NCBI GenBank assembly: GCA_900551155.1
Contig: URVA01000013.1
Location: 1 to 23,265 of the forward strand
Length of the DNA stretch: 23,265 nucleotides
DNA from: an uncultured Eggerthella sp.
GTDB taxonomy: Bacteria > Actinomycetota > Coriobacteriia > Coriobacteriales > Eggerthellaceae
Direction of reading: 5' to 3'
The notes under the pieces are model-generated. The model had not been told where the DNA came from, did not search any database, and saw only the letters and a program-made list of their open reading frames with translations. Shown here piece by piece: positions 15,005 to 23,129 of this stretch; within the stretch, counting starts at the first letter, position 1; each line of letters starts with the position of its first letter. The translations under genes were made by a program, and so were the position numbers.

Positions 15005-16391
15005 GTGGTTTCCACCATAATTTCTTGCCCAAAACAAGGGCAACAAGAACAACAATGATGGGGTACAAATAGCAGAAAAATGCATAAGGTAGATATTCAA
15101 GGCAGGATACGCCCAGAATAGTAACCATATAAATCGAACAGGTATTCCAAGGAACAAGTACCGAGGTAATGCCTGCGCTGGAATTGATGATATTGCTCCA
15201 AACAGACCCTGACACATTGCGTCGCGCAAAAGCTTCGCCATACATTTTGCACGATAGTGCTATAGCGGGATACTGATCGGGCATAAGCACGTTGAACAGT
15301 GCACCAGTGCCTACCGTAGCGGTAGATAAGGATCCCAGCTTTCGCAAACGTGAAGTTACGGGAGCAATGAGAGAAGCCATTAATCCTGTGTGCTGCAGAA
15401 TACCTACATAAGCCATGACCAATATGACAATGCAGATAGTTGGCAGCATTTCTTCAATGCCGCCTGTAGAAAACAAGGTATCAAGAACTTCGTAGCCCGT
15501 GGTGCTAACTACGCCAGTGTTTGCAGCTTCTAGGGCAATACCAAGATCAACGCCTTGTAAAACAACAGCCTCAATAACGCCAAGTGCTACTCCGAGCAAA
15601 AAGGCAGGAATGGCAGGAACTTGAATGGCTATGCAGATAATCATAACGGCAAGCGGAATAAGCGTTAGAGGTCCAATGTGATAGGAAGAAGAAAGTGCTG
15701 CAAGTAATTCGTTGATGTTAGAAGAGCCTGCATTGGTCATATTCGCTCCAAGGGTAACGCCCAATGCGTAGTAGAGTGCGATGCTGATTGCGCAAACTAT
15801 TATTACGATCGGTAAAAACTTTTTGCACAAATCGAAAACGCTAACTTTTGCTATGGCGGCACACAAAACAGGTCCGTCGGTTAGAGGAGATGCGATTTCG
15901 CTTACGTATGCACCAGCAATAATGGCTCCCGCTGCCATACCTAAAGGAATGTTGAGTGCTGCTGCTATTCCGATAAAGGCAATCCCGATGGTGCCTGCGG
16001 CTCCCCATGATCCAAGAACAATCCCCACAAGAAGAGTGCCTAAAAAAGCAATCGGCAAAAACATTTCAGGGCTTATAACGCACAGCCCGTAATAAATAAG
16101 AGTGGGAACGGTGCCAGAAAGAATCCAGGTTCCTACCATCATGCCAATACACATTAAGATAAGCACCGCTTCAAGAGCGTCCAGAATACCTTTCATCATG
16201 CTTTGAAGAACTTCTTCCCAGGTAAAACGCAAATAGAGCGCTATAGCTCCTGCGATAGCGCATCCTATAACCATGGGAATTTGCGGTTCGGTCCCTAATA
16301 CAACGACACAGCAAAACATCACGAGAGCAAGCAAAATGAAAGCGAGCATGCCATGTCTAAACTTCACGGGCTTTTTATCAGATGAAATCAA
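14985..16391 (-). CDS. Na+/H+ antiporter of the NhaC family
   Basis: This is an integral membrane antiporter of the NhaC/ion-transporter superfamily, 468 residues from the chosen start, with about 11-12 hydrophobic segments. Family-type patches include GIMVGTWILSGTVPTLIYYG-like CIGMMVGTWILSG, GSWGAAGTIGIAFIGIA, the ISPLTD-like SEIASPLTD, and PDQYPAIAL with SSAGITSVLVPWN near the C-terminus. Known relatives exchange Na+ for H+ or couple malate/lactate exchange, so the substrate could be an organic acid. The upstream frame opens with TTG at 16424 without a ribosome binding site. TTG at 16391 has AAGGAAG 5 bp before it and is preferred. It is transcribed divergently from rpsB and convergently to the CoA transferase. 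Confidence 0.85.
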   Translation of the reverse strand: MISSDKKPVKFRHGMLAFILLALVMFCCVVVLGTEPQIPMVIGCAIAGAIALYLRFTWEEVLQSMMKGILDALEAVLILMCIGMMVGTWILSGTVPTLIYYGLCVISPEMFLPIAFLGTLLVGIVLGSWGAAGTIGIAFIGIAAALNIPLGMAAGAIIAGAYVSEIASPLTDGPVLCAAIAKVSVFDLCKKFLPIVIIVCAISIALYYALGVTLGANMTNAGSSNINELLAALSSSYHIGPLTLIPLAVMIICIAIQVPAIPAFLLGVALGVIEAVVLQGVDLGIALEAANTGVVSTTGYEVLDTLFSTGGIEEMLPTICIVILVMAYVGILQHTGLMASLIAPVTSRLRKLGSLSTATVGTGALFNVLMPDQYPAIALSCKMYGEAFARRNVSGSVWSNIINSSAGITSVLVPWNTCSIYMVTILGVSCLEYLPYAFFCYLYPIIVVLVALVLGKKLWWKPQKSSRP

Positions 16392-16476
16392 CGTATCTTC
16401 CTTTGTATAAGAATGCTGGATCAAGATTGATATTGTATGACTTTTGTAAGGATGTCGTATATGAATACATAAGTTC

Positions 16477-16504
16477 TTGCATGGTACGTTCAGCTTGCTA
16501 TACT
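16477..16504 (+). promoter_or_regulatory. Extended -10 promoter of rpsB-tsf
   Basis: TTGCAT (16477-16482), a 16-bp spacer, and TGC-TATACT (TATACT at 16499-16504) form a near-consensus sigma-70 type promoter with extended -10. It is the best promoter match in the window, as expected for a ribosomal protein operon. Confidence 0.65.
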
Positions 16505-16510
16505 ACAAAG

Positions 16511-16792
16511 GCTGCAAATTTGTAGGAGTGTGTCCATTTGCCATAGGACGCTTTTCTTCAAGAAACGGCATACAACAAGGGGTTGTGTGCGGGGCAGTAG
16601 TGAGTATTTCGCATGCGTGGCGGACCTGATTTCGCTAGTGATCATGAAAAATGCTTGAGGCAATACGTTTAATGCGCCTATCAAACGTTGTAACTGCGAT
16701 GGTTACAACAATAAGCGCAGGCGGCACAGGTATTTGATTGATTGCGGATAAAGGAATGAACCCACGCAGAGGTTTAACGAATGGAGAAAAAC
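16511..16792 (+). promoter_or_regulatory. Structured rpsB leader, candidate S2-responsive element
   Basis: The predicted 5' untranslated region is about 280 nt. It folds into separate hairpins, including 16568-16576 with 16582-16590 (9 bp, one G-U) and 16687-16694 with 16702-16709 (perfect 8 bp). rpsB leaders in gammaproteobacteria bind S2 and repress their own translation. No sequence match to that leader was seen here, so the function is inferred from length, folding and position. Confidence 0.45.
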
Positions 16793-17566
16793 ATGGCAAA
16801 AATTACGATCAAGACACTGCTTGATGCAGGCACCCACTTCGGTCATCAGACCCGTCGTTGGAATCCTAAGATGAAGCCCTATATTTTCGGTAATCGTGGC
16901 GACATCTACATCATCGACCTCAAGGAAACCCTTTATGGCTTGGACGCTGCTTATACTGCAGTTTCTCGCTGTGCAGAAAAGGGCGGTACCGTTCTTTTTG
17001 TAGGTACCAAGAAGCAGGCTCAGGAATCCGTCGCAAATGCTGCTAACCGTTGCGGTATGCCTTACGTTAATGCACGTTGGCTTGGCGGTATGTTGACCAA
17101 CTTCGTTACCATTCGCTCCCGTGTTCAGCGCATGGAAGAGCTCGAAGCAATGGAAACCGATGGTCGTATGGACGTTCTTCCTAAGAAGGAACAGATCTTG
17201 CTTCGCAAGGAACTTGCTAAGTTGCAGACCAACCTCAACGGTATCCGCAACATGAAGAAGGTTCCTGACATGGTATTCGTTATCGATACCAACCGTGAGC
17301 AGATCGCAATCCACGAATCTCATCGTCTGAACATTCCTATCGTTGGTACTCTTGACACCAACTGCGATCCTGACGACGTAGATTACGGCATTCCTGCAAA
17401 CGACGACGCAATTCGCTCCGTACGTTTGCTGGCAGACTTCATCGCTGATGCAGTTATCGCTGGTACGGGCGCACCTGTTACCGTAGAAGACATGACCGCT
17501 GAAGCAACTGAAGAAGCTCCTGCTGAGGCTCCTGCAGAAGCTGCAACCGAAGCTGCTGCAGAGTAA
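16793..17566 (+). CDS. rpsB: 30S ribosomal protein S2
   Basis: S2 is a late-binding small-subunit protein located on the body-head side near S1 in the ribosome. The 257 residues show the standard S2 sequence: MAKITIKTLLDAGTHFGHQ, RRWNPKMKPYIF, NARWLGGMLTNF, the coiled-coil region around 100-150, and DTNCDPDDVDYGIPANDDA. It ends in an Ala/Glu-rich tail of about 25 residues with TEEAPAEAP-type repeats, which is common in actinobacteria. ATG 16793 is chosen over ATG 16781 because GGAGA lies 6 bp upstream and the family starts there. It is the first gene of the rpsB-tsf operon. Confidence 0.96.
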   Translation: MAKITIKTLLDAGTHFGHQTRRWNPKMKPYIFGNRGDIYIIDLKETLYGLDAAYTAVSRCAEKGGTVLFVGTKKQAQESVANAANRCGMPYVNARWLGGMLTNFVTIRSRVQRMEELEAMETDGRMDVLPKKEQILLRKELAKLQTNLNGIRNMKKVPDMVFVIDTNREQIAIHESHRLNIPIVGTLDTNCDPDDVDYGIPANDDAIRSVRLLADFIADAVIAGTGAPVTVEDMTAEATEEAPAEAPAEAATEAAAE

Positions 17567-17590
17567 CTTTTGTTCCTAAAGTAGAAACAA

Positions 17591-17647
17591 TGCCCTGCTC
17601 AGGCAGGGCACCCTCATTGTTCGAAAGATCTTCCAAGCTTTCGAACA
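17591..17647 (+). other. Two tandem hairpins between rpsB and tsf
   Basis: The first is a perfect 8-bp GC-rich stem (17591-17598 with 17603-17610, loop TCAG). The second is a perfect 10-bp stem (17618-17627 with 17638-17647, 10-nt loop). Neither has a following U-run. They lie 12-23 nt before the tsf ribosome binding site, where they could set processing, stability or partial termination between the two cistrons. Confidence 0.65.
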
Positions 17648-17670
17648 GGTATAGAAAAAGGAGTGACAAC

Positions 17671-18540
17671 ATGGCAGAAATCACCGCAGCTCTTGTAAAA
17701 GAACTTCGCGAGATGACCGGCGCTGGCATGATGGAATGCAAGAAGGCTCTTAGCGAAGCTGAAGGCGACATCGAAAAGGCAGTTGACGTTCTGCGTACTC
17801 GTGGTCTTGCTGCTGTAGCAAAGAAGGCTGGCCGCGCAACTAACGAAGGTACCGTAATGGCTCTCGTTGCTGAAGACGGCAAGTCTGGTGCTTTGGTTGA
17901 GCTTAACTGCGAGACCGACTTCGTAGGCATGAACGAAAAGTTCAAGGCTTATGCAGAAAAGATTGCAAATGCTGTTTTGGCAAACAAGCCAGCTGATTTG
18001 GATGCTCTGAAGGCTTCCGAAATCGAAGGCGAAACGGTAGAGGCTGTTGTAACTGACGCAATTCACACTCTCGGTGAAAACATCCAGCTTTCTCGTTTTG
18101 CTTATGCTGCTCAGGCTGATGGCGCTGTTGCAAGCTACATTCATGGTGGCGGCAAGATTGGTGTTCTCGTTGAGTTCAAGTTGGGCGATACCGCTTTTGC
18201 TACCAACGAAGACTTCAAGAAGTATGGTCGCGATATTGCAATGCAGGTAGCAGCTGCAAGTCCTGTTGCTGCAACGCGCAATTCTGTTGACCCTGCTGTT
18301 GTAGAGCATGAAATGAACATCTACAAGGCACAGGCTGCAGAATCTGGTAAGCCAGAAAACATTCAGGAAAAGATCGCAACTGGCCGTATGGAGAAGTTCT
18401 ACAAGGAAAACTGCTTGACCGAGCAGGCTTATGTAAAGGATCCAGATCAGTCTGTAAATCAGTACACCGCTGCTGTTGCTAAGCAGTTGGGTACCACCAT
18501 CGAAATCGTTGACTTCACCCGCTTCATGCTGGGCGAATAA
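17671..18540 (+). CDS. tsf: Elongation factor Ts
   Basis: EF-Ts is the guanine-nucleotide exchange factor that recycles EF-Tu-GDP to EF-Tu-GTP in translation elongation. The 289-residue product carries the N-terminal UBA-like module ITAALVKELREMTGAGMMECKKAL-type helices, the EF-Tu-contacting core with CETDFV, the HGGGKIGVLVE segment, and a C-terminal region ending in VDFTRFMLGE. AAAAAGGAG lies before ATG 17671; an upstream in-frame ATG (17590) sits in the intercistronic hairpin and is rejected. A strong terminator follows at 18617. Confidence 0.96.
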   Translation: MAEITAALVKELREMTGAGMMECKKALSEAEGDIEKAVDVLRTRGLAAVAKKAGRATNEGTVMALVAEDGKSGALVELNCETDFVGMNEKFKAYAEKIANAVLANKPADLDALKASEIEGETVEAVVTDAIHTLGENIQLSRFAYAAQADGAVASYIHGGGKIGVLVEFKLGDTAFATNEDFKKYGRDIAMQVAAASPVAATRNSVDPAVVEHEMNIYKAQAAESGKPENIQEKIATGRMEKFYKENCLTEQAYVKDPDQSVNQYTAAVAKQLGTTIEIVDFTRFMLGE

Positions 18541-18616
18541 AAGTCACGTTACTATGTCTGGTGGTTACTAGACTGGTTTAGCTAAGCGCATTTAGCGCTA
18601 CGTAAAGCTGCATGGT

Positions 18617-18648
18617 AAGGGTCGCACGATGCGCGACCCTTTTTGTGT
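18617..18648 (+). terminator. Terminator of the rpsB-tsf operon
   Basis: AAGGGTCGC (18617-18625) pairs with GCGACCCTT (18633-18641) around a 7-nt loop, and the T-rich tail TTTTTGTGTTTTTT overlaps the end of the stem. This is a classic intrinsic terminator. Confidence 0.88.
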
Positions 18649-18692
18649 TTTTTGAGGTTTGTTGCAAATAAATATGTAACCTGTATAAGGGT

Positions 18693-18723
18693 TTGCCTGT
18701 AGGCTTTCGGACTTATTTATAAT
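18693..18723 (+). promoter_or_regulatory. Promoter of the murA operon
   Basis: TTGCCT (18693-18698) and a perfect TATAAT (18718-18723) are separated by 19 bp, slightly longer than ideal. The start point would be about 28 bp before the murA ATG, so the leader is short. Confidence 0.5.
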
Positions 18724-18757
18724 AGGGAAGTTCGAAACTTATTCGAAAGGATAAGGT

Positions 18758-20026
18758 ATGGCTGAAGAAGTAATTATCGCTCGCGAAACAAAGAACGTAT
18801 CTGGTACGGTTCAGATTTGCGGTGCAAAAAATTCTGCATTAAAGCTTATTGCCGCCTCTATTTTGGGTCAGGGCAAAAGCATTATTCATAATGTTCCTCA
18901 TATTTCGGATACCGATATTATGAGTGCGGTATTGCGCAGTCTTGGCGCAACGGTTGAATGGGACGATCGCTCTCTTGTAATTGACACAACCAATGCCGAA
19001 GGTCATGAAACACCTTATGAGCTTGTTTCTAAGATGCGCGCAAGCATTTCTGTATTGGGCCCTTTGTTGGGTCGCTTTGGGTGTGCGAAGGTCGCCATGC
19101 CCGGTGGCTGCAATCTTGGTGCTCGTAAAATCGATATGCATCTTAAGGTGCTTCAGGCTATGGGCGTTCATTTCAAGAACGAACATGGATATCTGTATGC
19201 TTCTACGCCTGAAGGGCTTCATGCAGCAGATGTTTTACTTGAATTCCCCAGCGTTGGTGCCACAGAGAATATGCTTATGGCAGCTGTCGCTGTTGAGGGC
19301 ACTTCGGTGATTGATAACGCCGCTCGTGAACCAGAAATCGTTGATCTGGCGAACATGCTTAACTCTATGGGTGCTTGTGTTGAAGGAGCGGGTTCTCCTA
19401 CCATTACAGTAAAAGGTGTACCCCTCTCAGAAATGCATCCTTGCGAACACACCACAGTAGGCGATCGCATTGAAGCAGGTACCTACCTAACAGCAGGTGC
19501 ACTTCTTGGAGGACCGGTTACTACCAAGGGGATAGATCCTTCGTTTCTGCGTATGGCAATTATGAAGCTTGAGCAGATGGGTTGCGAAATCACCACAACC
19601 GATGATTCCATTACGGTCTTTCGCGATAAGCCGCTTCAAGCAATTGATATTCAAACACTTCCACATCCAGGCTTCCCAACGGATCTTCAGGCGCAATTTA
19701 TGTTGCTCACTGCGTTAGCGCAAGGCAACTCGGTTATATCAGAAAATATTTTTGAAAATCGCTTCATGTTTGCCTCTGAACTTAATCGTATGGGCTCAGA
19801 AATTACAGTAGAGGGCCATCATGCACTAATTCATGGGGTAAAAAAGTTGCAAGGTGCTCCCGTATCTTCCCCTGATCTTCGTGGTGGTGCCGCTTTGGTT
19901 ATTGCGGGGCTTGCGGCTGAGGGCGAAACTGTAGTGCATAACATCTACCATATCGACCGTGGGTATGAAAACTATGTTGGCAAGCTGCAATCATTAGGCG
20001 CCAACGTTGAACGTACTACGCTCTAG
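18758..20026 (+). CDS. murA: UDP-N-acetylglucosamine 1-carboxyvinyltransferase
   Basis: MurA catalyses the first committed step of peptidoglycan synthesis: enolpyruvyl transfer from phosphoenolpyruvate to UDP-GlcNAc. The 422-residue length is normal. The EPSP-synthase-like fold motifs are intact: GAKNSALK with Lys24, SMRAS-like KMRASISVLGPLL, and the active-site loop PGGCNLGARKIDMH, whose Cys118 corresponds to E. coli Cys115. Later segments include ASVGATENMLMAA-like PSVGATENML, GDRIEAGTYL, and PGFPTDLQAQFM. The active-site Cys means the enzyme should be sensitive to fosfomycin. AAAGGATAAGG precedes the ATG. A cell-envelope regulator-like gene and folC follow closely. Confidence 0.95.
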   Translation: MAEEVIIARETKNVSGTVQICGAKNSALKLIAASILGQGKSIIHNVPHISDTDIMSAVLRSLGATVEWDDRSLVIDTTNAEGHETPYELVSKMRASISVLGPLLGRFGCAKVAMPGGCNLGARKIDMHLKVLQAMGVHFKNEHGYLYASTPEGLHAADVLLEFPSVGATENMLMAAVAVEGTSVIDNAAREPEIVDLANMLNSMGACVEGAGSPTITVKGVPLSEMHPCEHTTVGDRIEAGTYLTAGALLGGPVTTKGIDPSFLRMAIMKLEQMGCEITTTDDSITVFRDKPLQAIDIQTLPHPGFPTDLQAQFMLLTALAQGNSVISENIFENRFMFASELNRMGSEITVEGHHALIHGVKKLQGAPVSSPDLRGGAALVIAGLAAEGETVVHNIYHIDRGYENYVGKLQSLGANVERTTL

Positions 20027-20034
20027 GAATATAT

Positions 20035-21531
20035 ATGTTTGGAAAACGCAAGGATAGCATGCACGGACGTCCTACGCGACGTTCAGCAAAGCGTCGACAA
20101 GATGCCTGGTCTTCTTCGGTTGTAGGGTCTCATGCTCGGCAATCGACGTCGAATCGAAGCCGCAGTTCAAGTGGCGCAAATTCTCATAGGCATCCCTCAT
20201 CGCAGCGTATTAATACTCGTTCTGGTGAAATCAACCAGATTCATTTTCAATCACGCTCGGTTGATGAACGAACTGCACGTCATCAAGCAGGTGGTTCGCG
20301 CACGGCAACTTTTATGCGTCGTCGCGATCGTATGCGTTATGTGTTGGTGGCTATTGTGGCAATCGTGGTAGTTGCGATTGCCCTTACGTTGGGCAACTGT
20401 GCTTTCCGAGGCTCAGTATCTTCCTCTATGGCACTTGACGATTCTGAGGTAAGCAATGCGCTTGTAGCCCCTGCTTCTCATGACCAGCCATTCTATGTAT
20501 TGCTGGCGGGTATTTCCGATGCTGATCCTGCAGGAGATACGGCAAGCTATCTTGCGGTATTGCGTGTTGATATTCCCAACAAAACCATATCGCTTCTTAA
20601 TATTCCAAGTGCTATTTCGCAAACCTACGATAATGCACCAGAGTCTGCCACTATGTTGCGCGATGCAACATATGCAGTAAATGAAGGCGAGCTCGTTCGT
20701 CGCGTTTCATCGTTGCTGGAACAAGACATTAATCACTACGTGCGAATTACCGATAGCGATTTCGTCTCGCTCGTCGATTCCTTAGGCGGTTTGCAGGTCA
20801 ACATTGATACCTGCGTAGATGACCCAACCGTCGGAACGATAGTACTTGATCCAGGCGAGCAGACACTCAATGGTGAACAGGCCTTAACGTATGTAAGTGC
20901 GAAAAACTATACAGAAGGCTTCGAAAAGCGCTCATCTATTCAGAATCAAATTCTGATGTCCCTTATTGATGCAATTCAAGCTAAGGGTGGCGTCGGTTTT
21001 GCGATGAATGCCGACAATATTGCAGGCAAGATCAAAACTGATATGGACTACGATGTGCTGAATTCTATTGCGTCTATTTACGGGGAAGCTACTAAATACT
21101 CTTCAACTGTGCCTGGTAGCGATTTGTCAGCAGGCGATAGTGTGTATTGGTCGGTCAACACCTCTCAGTTCTCTCAAGTGCGCGATCAATTCAAAGCGGG
21201 CCAAAATATGGACATTTCCGTTGATACGAGCGGCGTAGATAAGTCGGGAGTATCAATTATCGTTTTGAATGGTGCTGGCATTGATGGTTATAGCGCGCAG
21301 GCGGCAGAAGTGCTAAAGAGCAATGGGTATGCTATCGAAGATACGGGAAATGCCGAATCGTTTGTCTATGATGAAACGCTTGTAATTTATCGCGAAGAAA
21401 AAGACAAGGTTGCGGCAGAAGCTATTGTCCAAGCGCTGGGTACGGGACGAACTGTTTCTGCTGGCGTGTACTACTCACTCAAAACCGATATTCAGGTAGT
21501 AGTGGGTAAGGACTGGACAAATAATGCATAA
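20035..21531 (+). CDS. Divergent LytR-CpsA-Psr (LCP) family protein with LytR C-terminal domain
   Basis: LCP proteins are membrane-anchored enzymes that transfer glycopolymers from lipid carriers to peptidoglycan. The 498 residues comprise a basic, Ser/Arg-rich cytosolic tail (1-98), one membrane segment (about 102-120), an extracellular LCP-like domain (about 152-312) and a LytR_C domain (about 405-495, SIIVLNGAGIDGYSAQAAEVLKSNGY-type start). The fold is recognisable from FYVLLAGISD, DSDFVSLVDSLGGLQVNID and LNGEQALTYVSAK. The usual catalytic signatures are degraded: NIPSAIS stands in place of SIPRDT, the Arg before SDT is absent (AGDT), and one Arg of the GRxxRQ motif is missing. It starts 8 bp after murA and overlaps folC by 8 bp. 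It could be a non-catalytic or altered-substrate LCP. Confidence 0.82.
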   Translation: MFGKRKDSMHGRPTRRSAKRRQDAWSSSVVGSHARQSTSNRSRSSSGANSHRHPSSQRINTRSGEINQIHFQSRSVDERTARHQAGGSRTATFMRRRDRMRYVLVAIVAIVVVAIALTLGNCAFRGSVSSSMALDDSEVSNALVAPASHDQPFYVLLAGISDADPAGDTASYLAVLRVDIPNKTISLLNIPSAISQTYDNAPESATMLRDATYAVNEGELVRRVSSLLEQDINHYVRITDSDFVSLVDSLGGLQVNIDTCVDDPTVGTIVLDPGEQTLNGEQALTYVSAKNYTEGFEKRSSIQNQILMSLIDAIQAKGGVGFAMNADNIAGKIKTDMDYDVLNSIASIYGEATKYSSTVPGSDLSAGDSVYWSVNTSQFSQVRDQFKAGQNMDISVDTSGVDKSGVSIIVLNGAGIDGYSAQAAEVLKSNGYAIEDTGNAESFVYDETLVIYREEKDKVAAEAIVQALGTGRTVSAGVYYSLKTDIQVVVGKDWTNNA

Positions 21532-22837
21532 CGAAGACTTCGATGCCATTGCATATATAAATGAACCTCGCTGGCATACCATGAGTTTGGGGCTTGATCG
21601 TATTAACGATCTGCTCGCTCGTTTAGGAAATCCGCAAGAAGAATTATCTTTTGTTCACGTAGCAGGAACGAATGGTAAAGGTTCTACGTGTGCTTGCATT
21701 GCAAGTATTCTTAAAAACGCTGGCTATAAGGTAGGTTTGTTCACGAGTCCCTATATTGAATACTTTGAAGAGCGTATTCGGATAAATGGCACCCCTATAT
21801 CTTCTCAAGATTTAAAAGAGGTAACGCTTTTAGTCCGTGATGCGGCCGAGGCAATGACGGATCATCCTACGGAATTCGAATTGATGACTGCGGTGGCATT
21901 CCTTTATTTTTCTCGCCAGTCATGCGATATCGTGGTTGCTGAAGTTGGGCTTGGAGGCAGACTAGATTCAACCAATGTTATTGCTGCGCCCGAGGTAGGG
22001 GTTATTGCTCCTATTTCCTATGATCATTGCGCTTTGCTGGGCAATACTTTGGCAGAAATTGCGGGAGAAAAAGCAGGCATTATCAAGTCGGGCATGACGG
22101 TAGTAAGTGCCAACCAGGAAAACGAAGCAGCTGAAGTTTTGAAAAACGTTGCAGCAGATAAAGATGCTCAGCTTCGTTTCATGAATGATGAAAGTATTCA
22201 GGGTTCCAATAAGGATTTCTCCTATTGTTCACATAAGGGCATTTTGTATGAGCATCTTGCTTTGGGCTTGGTAGGAAGCTACCAACGTTTTAATGCGGCA
22301 CTTGCGCTTGAGGCGTGTGAAGTTTTGCGTGAAAAGGGATGGAGTATTTCCGACAATGCACTACGCAGGGGATTATCGGAAACACAATGGCCAGGGCGCT
22401 TTGAAGTGGTAAGCCATGCACCTGAAGTGATCATTGATGGCGCCCATAATATTCATGCTGCGCGTCAATTAGTAAAAGAACTCGATCTTCGTTTTCCTTT
22501 GCGTCGAATTATCTTTTGCGTGGGAGTTATGTCGGATAAAGATTATCAGGCGATGCTTGCCCTGTATGCGCCGCTGGCAAAAGCTTTTGTATGTTACGCG
22601 CCGAATTTGGATCGTGCGCTTGCTCCAAATGCTTTGGCAGCAGAAGCAATGAGGGCACTTGCTAATCTTCCCGAAGAAGATCATGGTCAGGGGTGCCTCG
22701 TGCAAGCCTGTTCGTCTGCTGCTGATGCGGTGCATAACGCGCTTGCAATGGCAAACGAACATGATGTTATTTGCTGCTGCGGAAGTCTGTATGGCATTGC
22801 TGCGGTGAAAGAAGCGCTCAAAAGCGAACTTGTATAG
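21524..22837 (+). CDS. folC: Folylpolyglutamate synthase / dihydrofolate synthase
   Basis: FolC is an ATP-dependent Mur-ligase-family enzyme that adds glutamate to dihydropteroate and/or to folates. The 437 residues contain the P-loop GTNGKGST (48-55), LFTSPY, VVAEVGLGGRLDSTN, a GEKAGIIK segment, PGRFE and VIIDGAHN. These are the standard FolC landmarks in order. Whether it has both activities cannot be told from sequence. Its ATG lies inside the end of the LCP gene (8-bp overlap), so it is probably translated by coupling as the last gene of the murA-LCP-folC operon. No simple terminator follows; a large structured element begins 32 bp after the stop. Confidence 0.94.
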   Translation: MHNEDFDAIAYINEPRWHTMSLGLDRINDLLARLGNPQEELSFVHVAGTNGKGSTCACIASILKNAGYKVGLFTSPYIEYFEERIRINGTPISSQDLKEVTLLVRDAAEAMTDHPTEFELMTAVAFLYFSRQSCDIVVAEVGLGGRLDSTNVIAAPEVGVIAPISYDHCALLGNTLAEIAGEKAGIIKSGMTVVSANQENEAAEVLKNVAADKDAQLRFMNDESIQGSNKDFSYCSHKGILYEHLALGLVGSYQRFNAALALEACEVLREKGWSISDNALRRGLSETQWPGRFEVVSHAPEVIIDGAHNIHAARQLVKELDLRFPLRRIIFCVGVMSDKDYQAMLALYAPLAKAFVCYAPNLDRALAPNALAAEAMRALANLPEEDHGQGCLVQACSSAADAVHNALAMANEHDVICCCGSLYGIAAVKEALKSELV

Positions 22838-22868
22838 AATTCACGTGCTTTCTCTGCTGATAGTTGAG

Positions 22869-23034
22869 AGGCTTTGGGTAAGTATCCCCTGAAAGGTTCT
22901 CTGGACACTATTTTTACATAAGCGCGAAGCGCTTTGTCTAATACAGGAAGCAGTGAGCGCACGAGCTTGTAAGCGAAAGCTTACAAGCGAGCAGCGGAAC
23001 GGGAATCCTTGAAGGGGTTACTTACCCAAAGCCT
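22869..23034 (+). ncRNA. Candidate structured non-coding RNA (unclassified)
   Basis: The ends 22869-22884 and 23019-23034 are exact complements (16 bp). The helix continues after a T-T mismatch with CCCCT/AGGGG, a tandem G-A pair, AAGG/CCTT, and a further 5 bp to 22901/23001, giving about 30 pairs in all. Inside lie a nested arm (22902-22907 with 22935-22940, then AAGCGC-GAA-GCGCTT) and a perfect 10-bp hairpin capped by a GAAA tetraloop (22965-22974 with 22979-22988). G-A pairs and a GNRA loop favour an RNA over a DNA repeat. I cannot match it to a known family. 6S RNA, a raiA-type RNA or a MITE-like repeat are the alternatives. The strand shown is the one with the GAAA loop. Confidence 0.5.
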
Positions 23035-23129
23035 TGTTTAAAGCAACTAAGGCATAATTGCGCATAAATGCTGTATTCGTATCTACTTTGTGGAGCATTC
23101 TGGGAGGTTTATTAAACAAGCGCTATTAG

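Larger units (their letters stand above)
16392..16792. other. nhaC-rpsB divergent intergenic region and rpsB leader
   Basis: No gene is visible. On the minus strand a TACAAT box (about 16432-16437) may serve nhaC. On the plus strand is a strong extended -10 promoter (16477-16504), giving an rpsB leader of about 280 nt. This leader holds at least three hairpins (16503-16525, 16568-16590, 16687-16709). Confidence 0.6.

Noticed and set aside
16490..16684. Possible 64-codon minus-strand gene in the rpsB leader
   Set aside because: It overlaps the rpsB promoter and leader hairpins, has no ribosome binding site and no family features.
22687..22962. Minus-strand frame across the folC end and the folded element
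   Set aside because: It overlaps folC and the stem of the structured element; no domain or start signal supports it.
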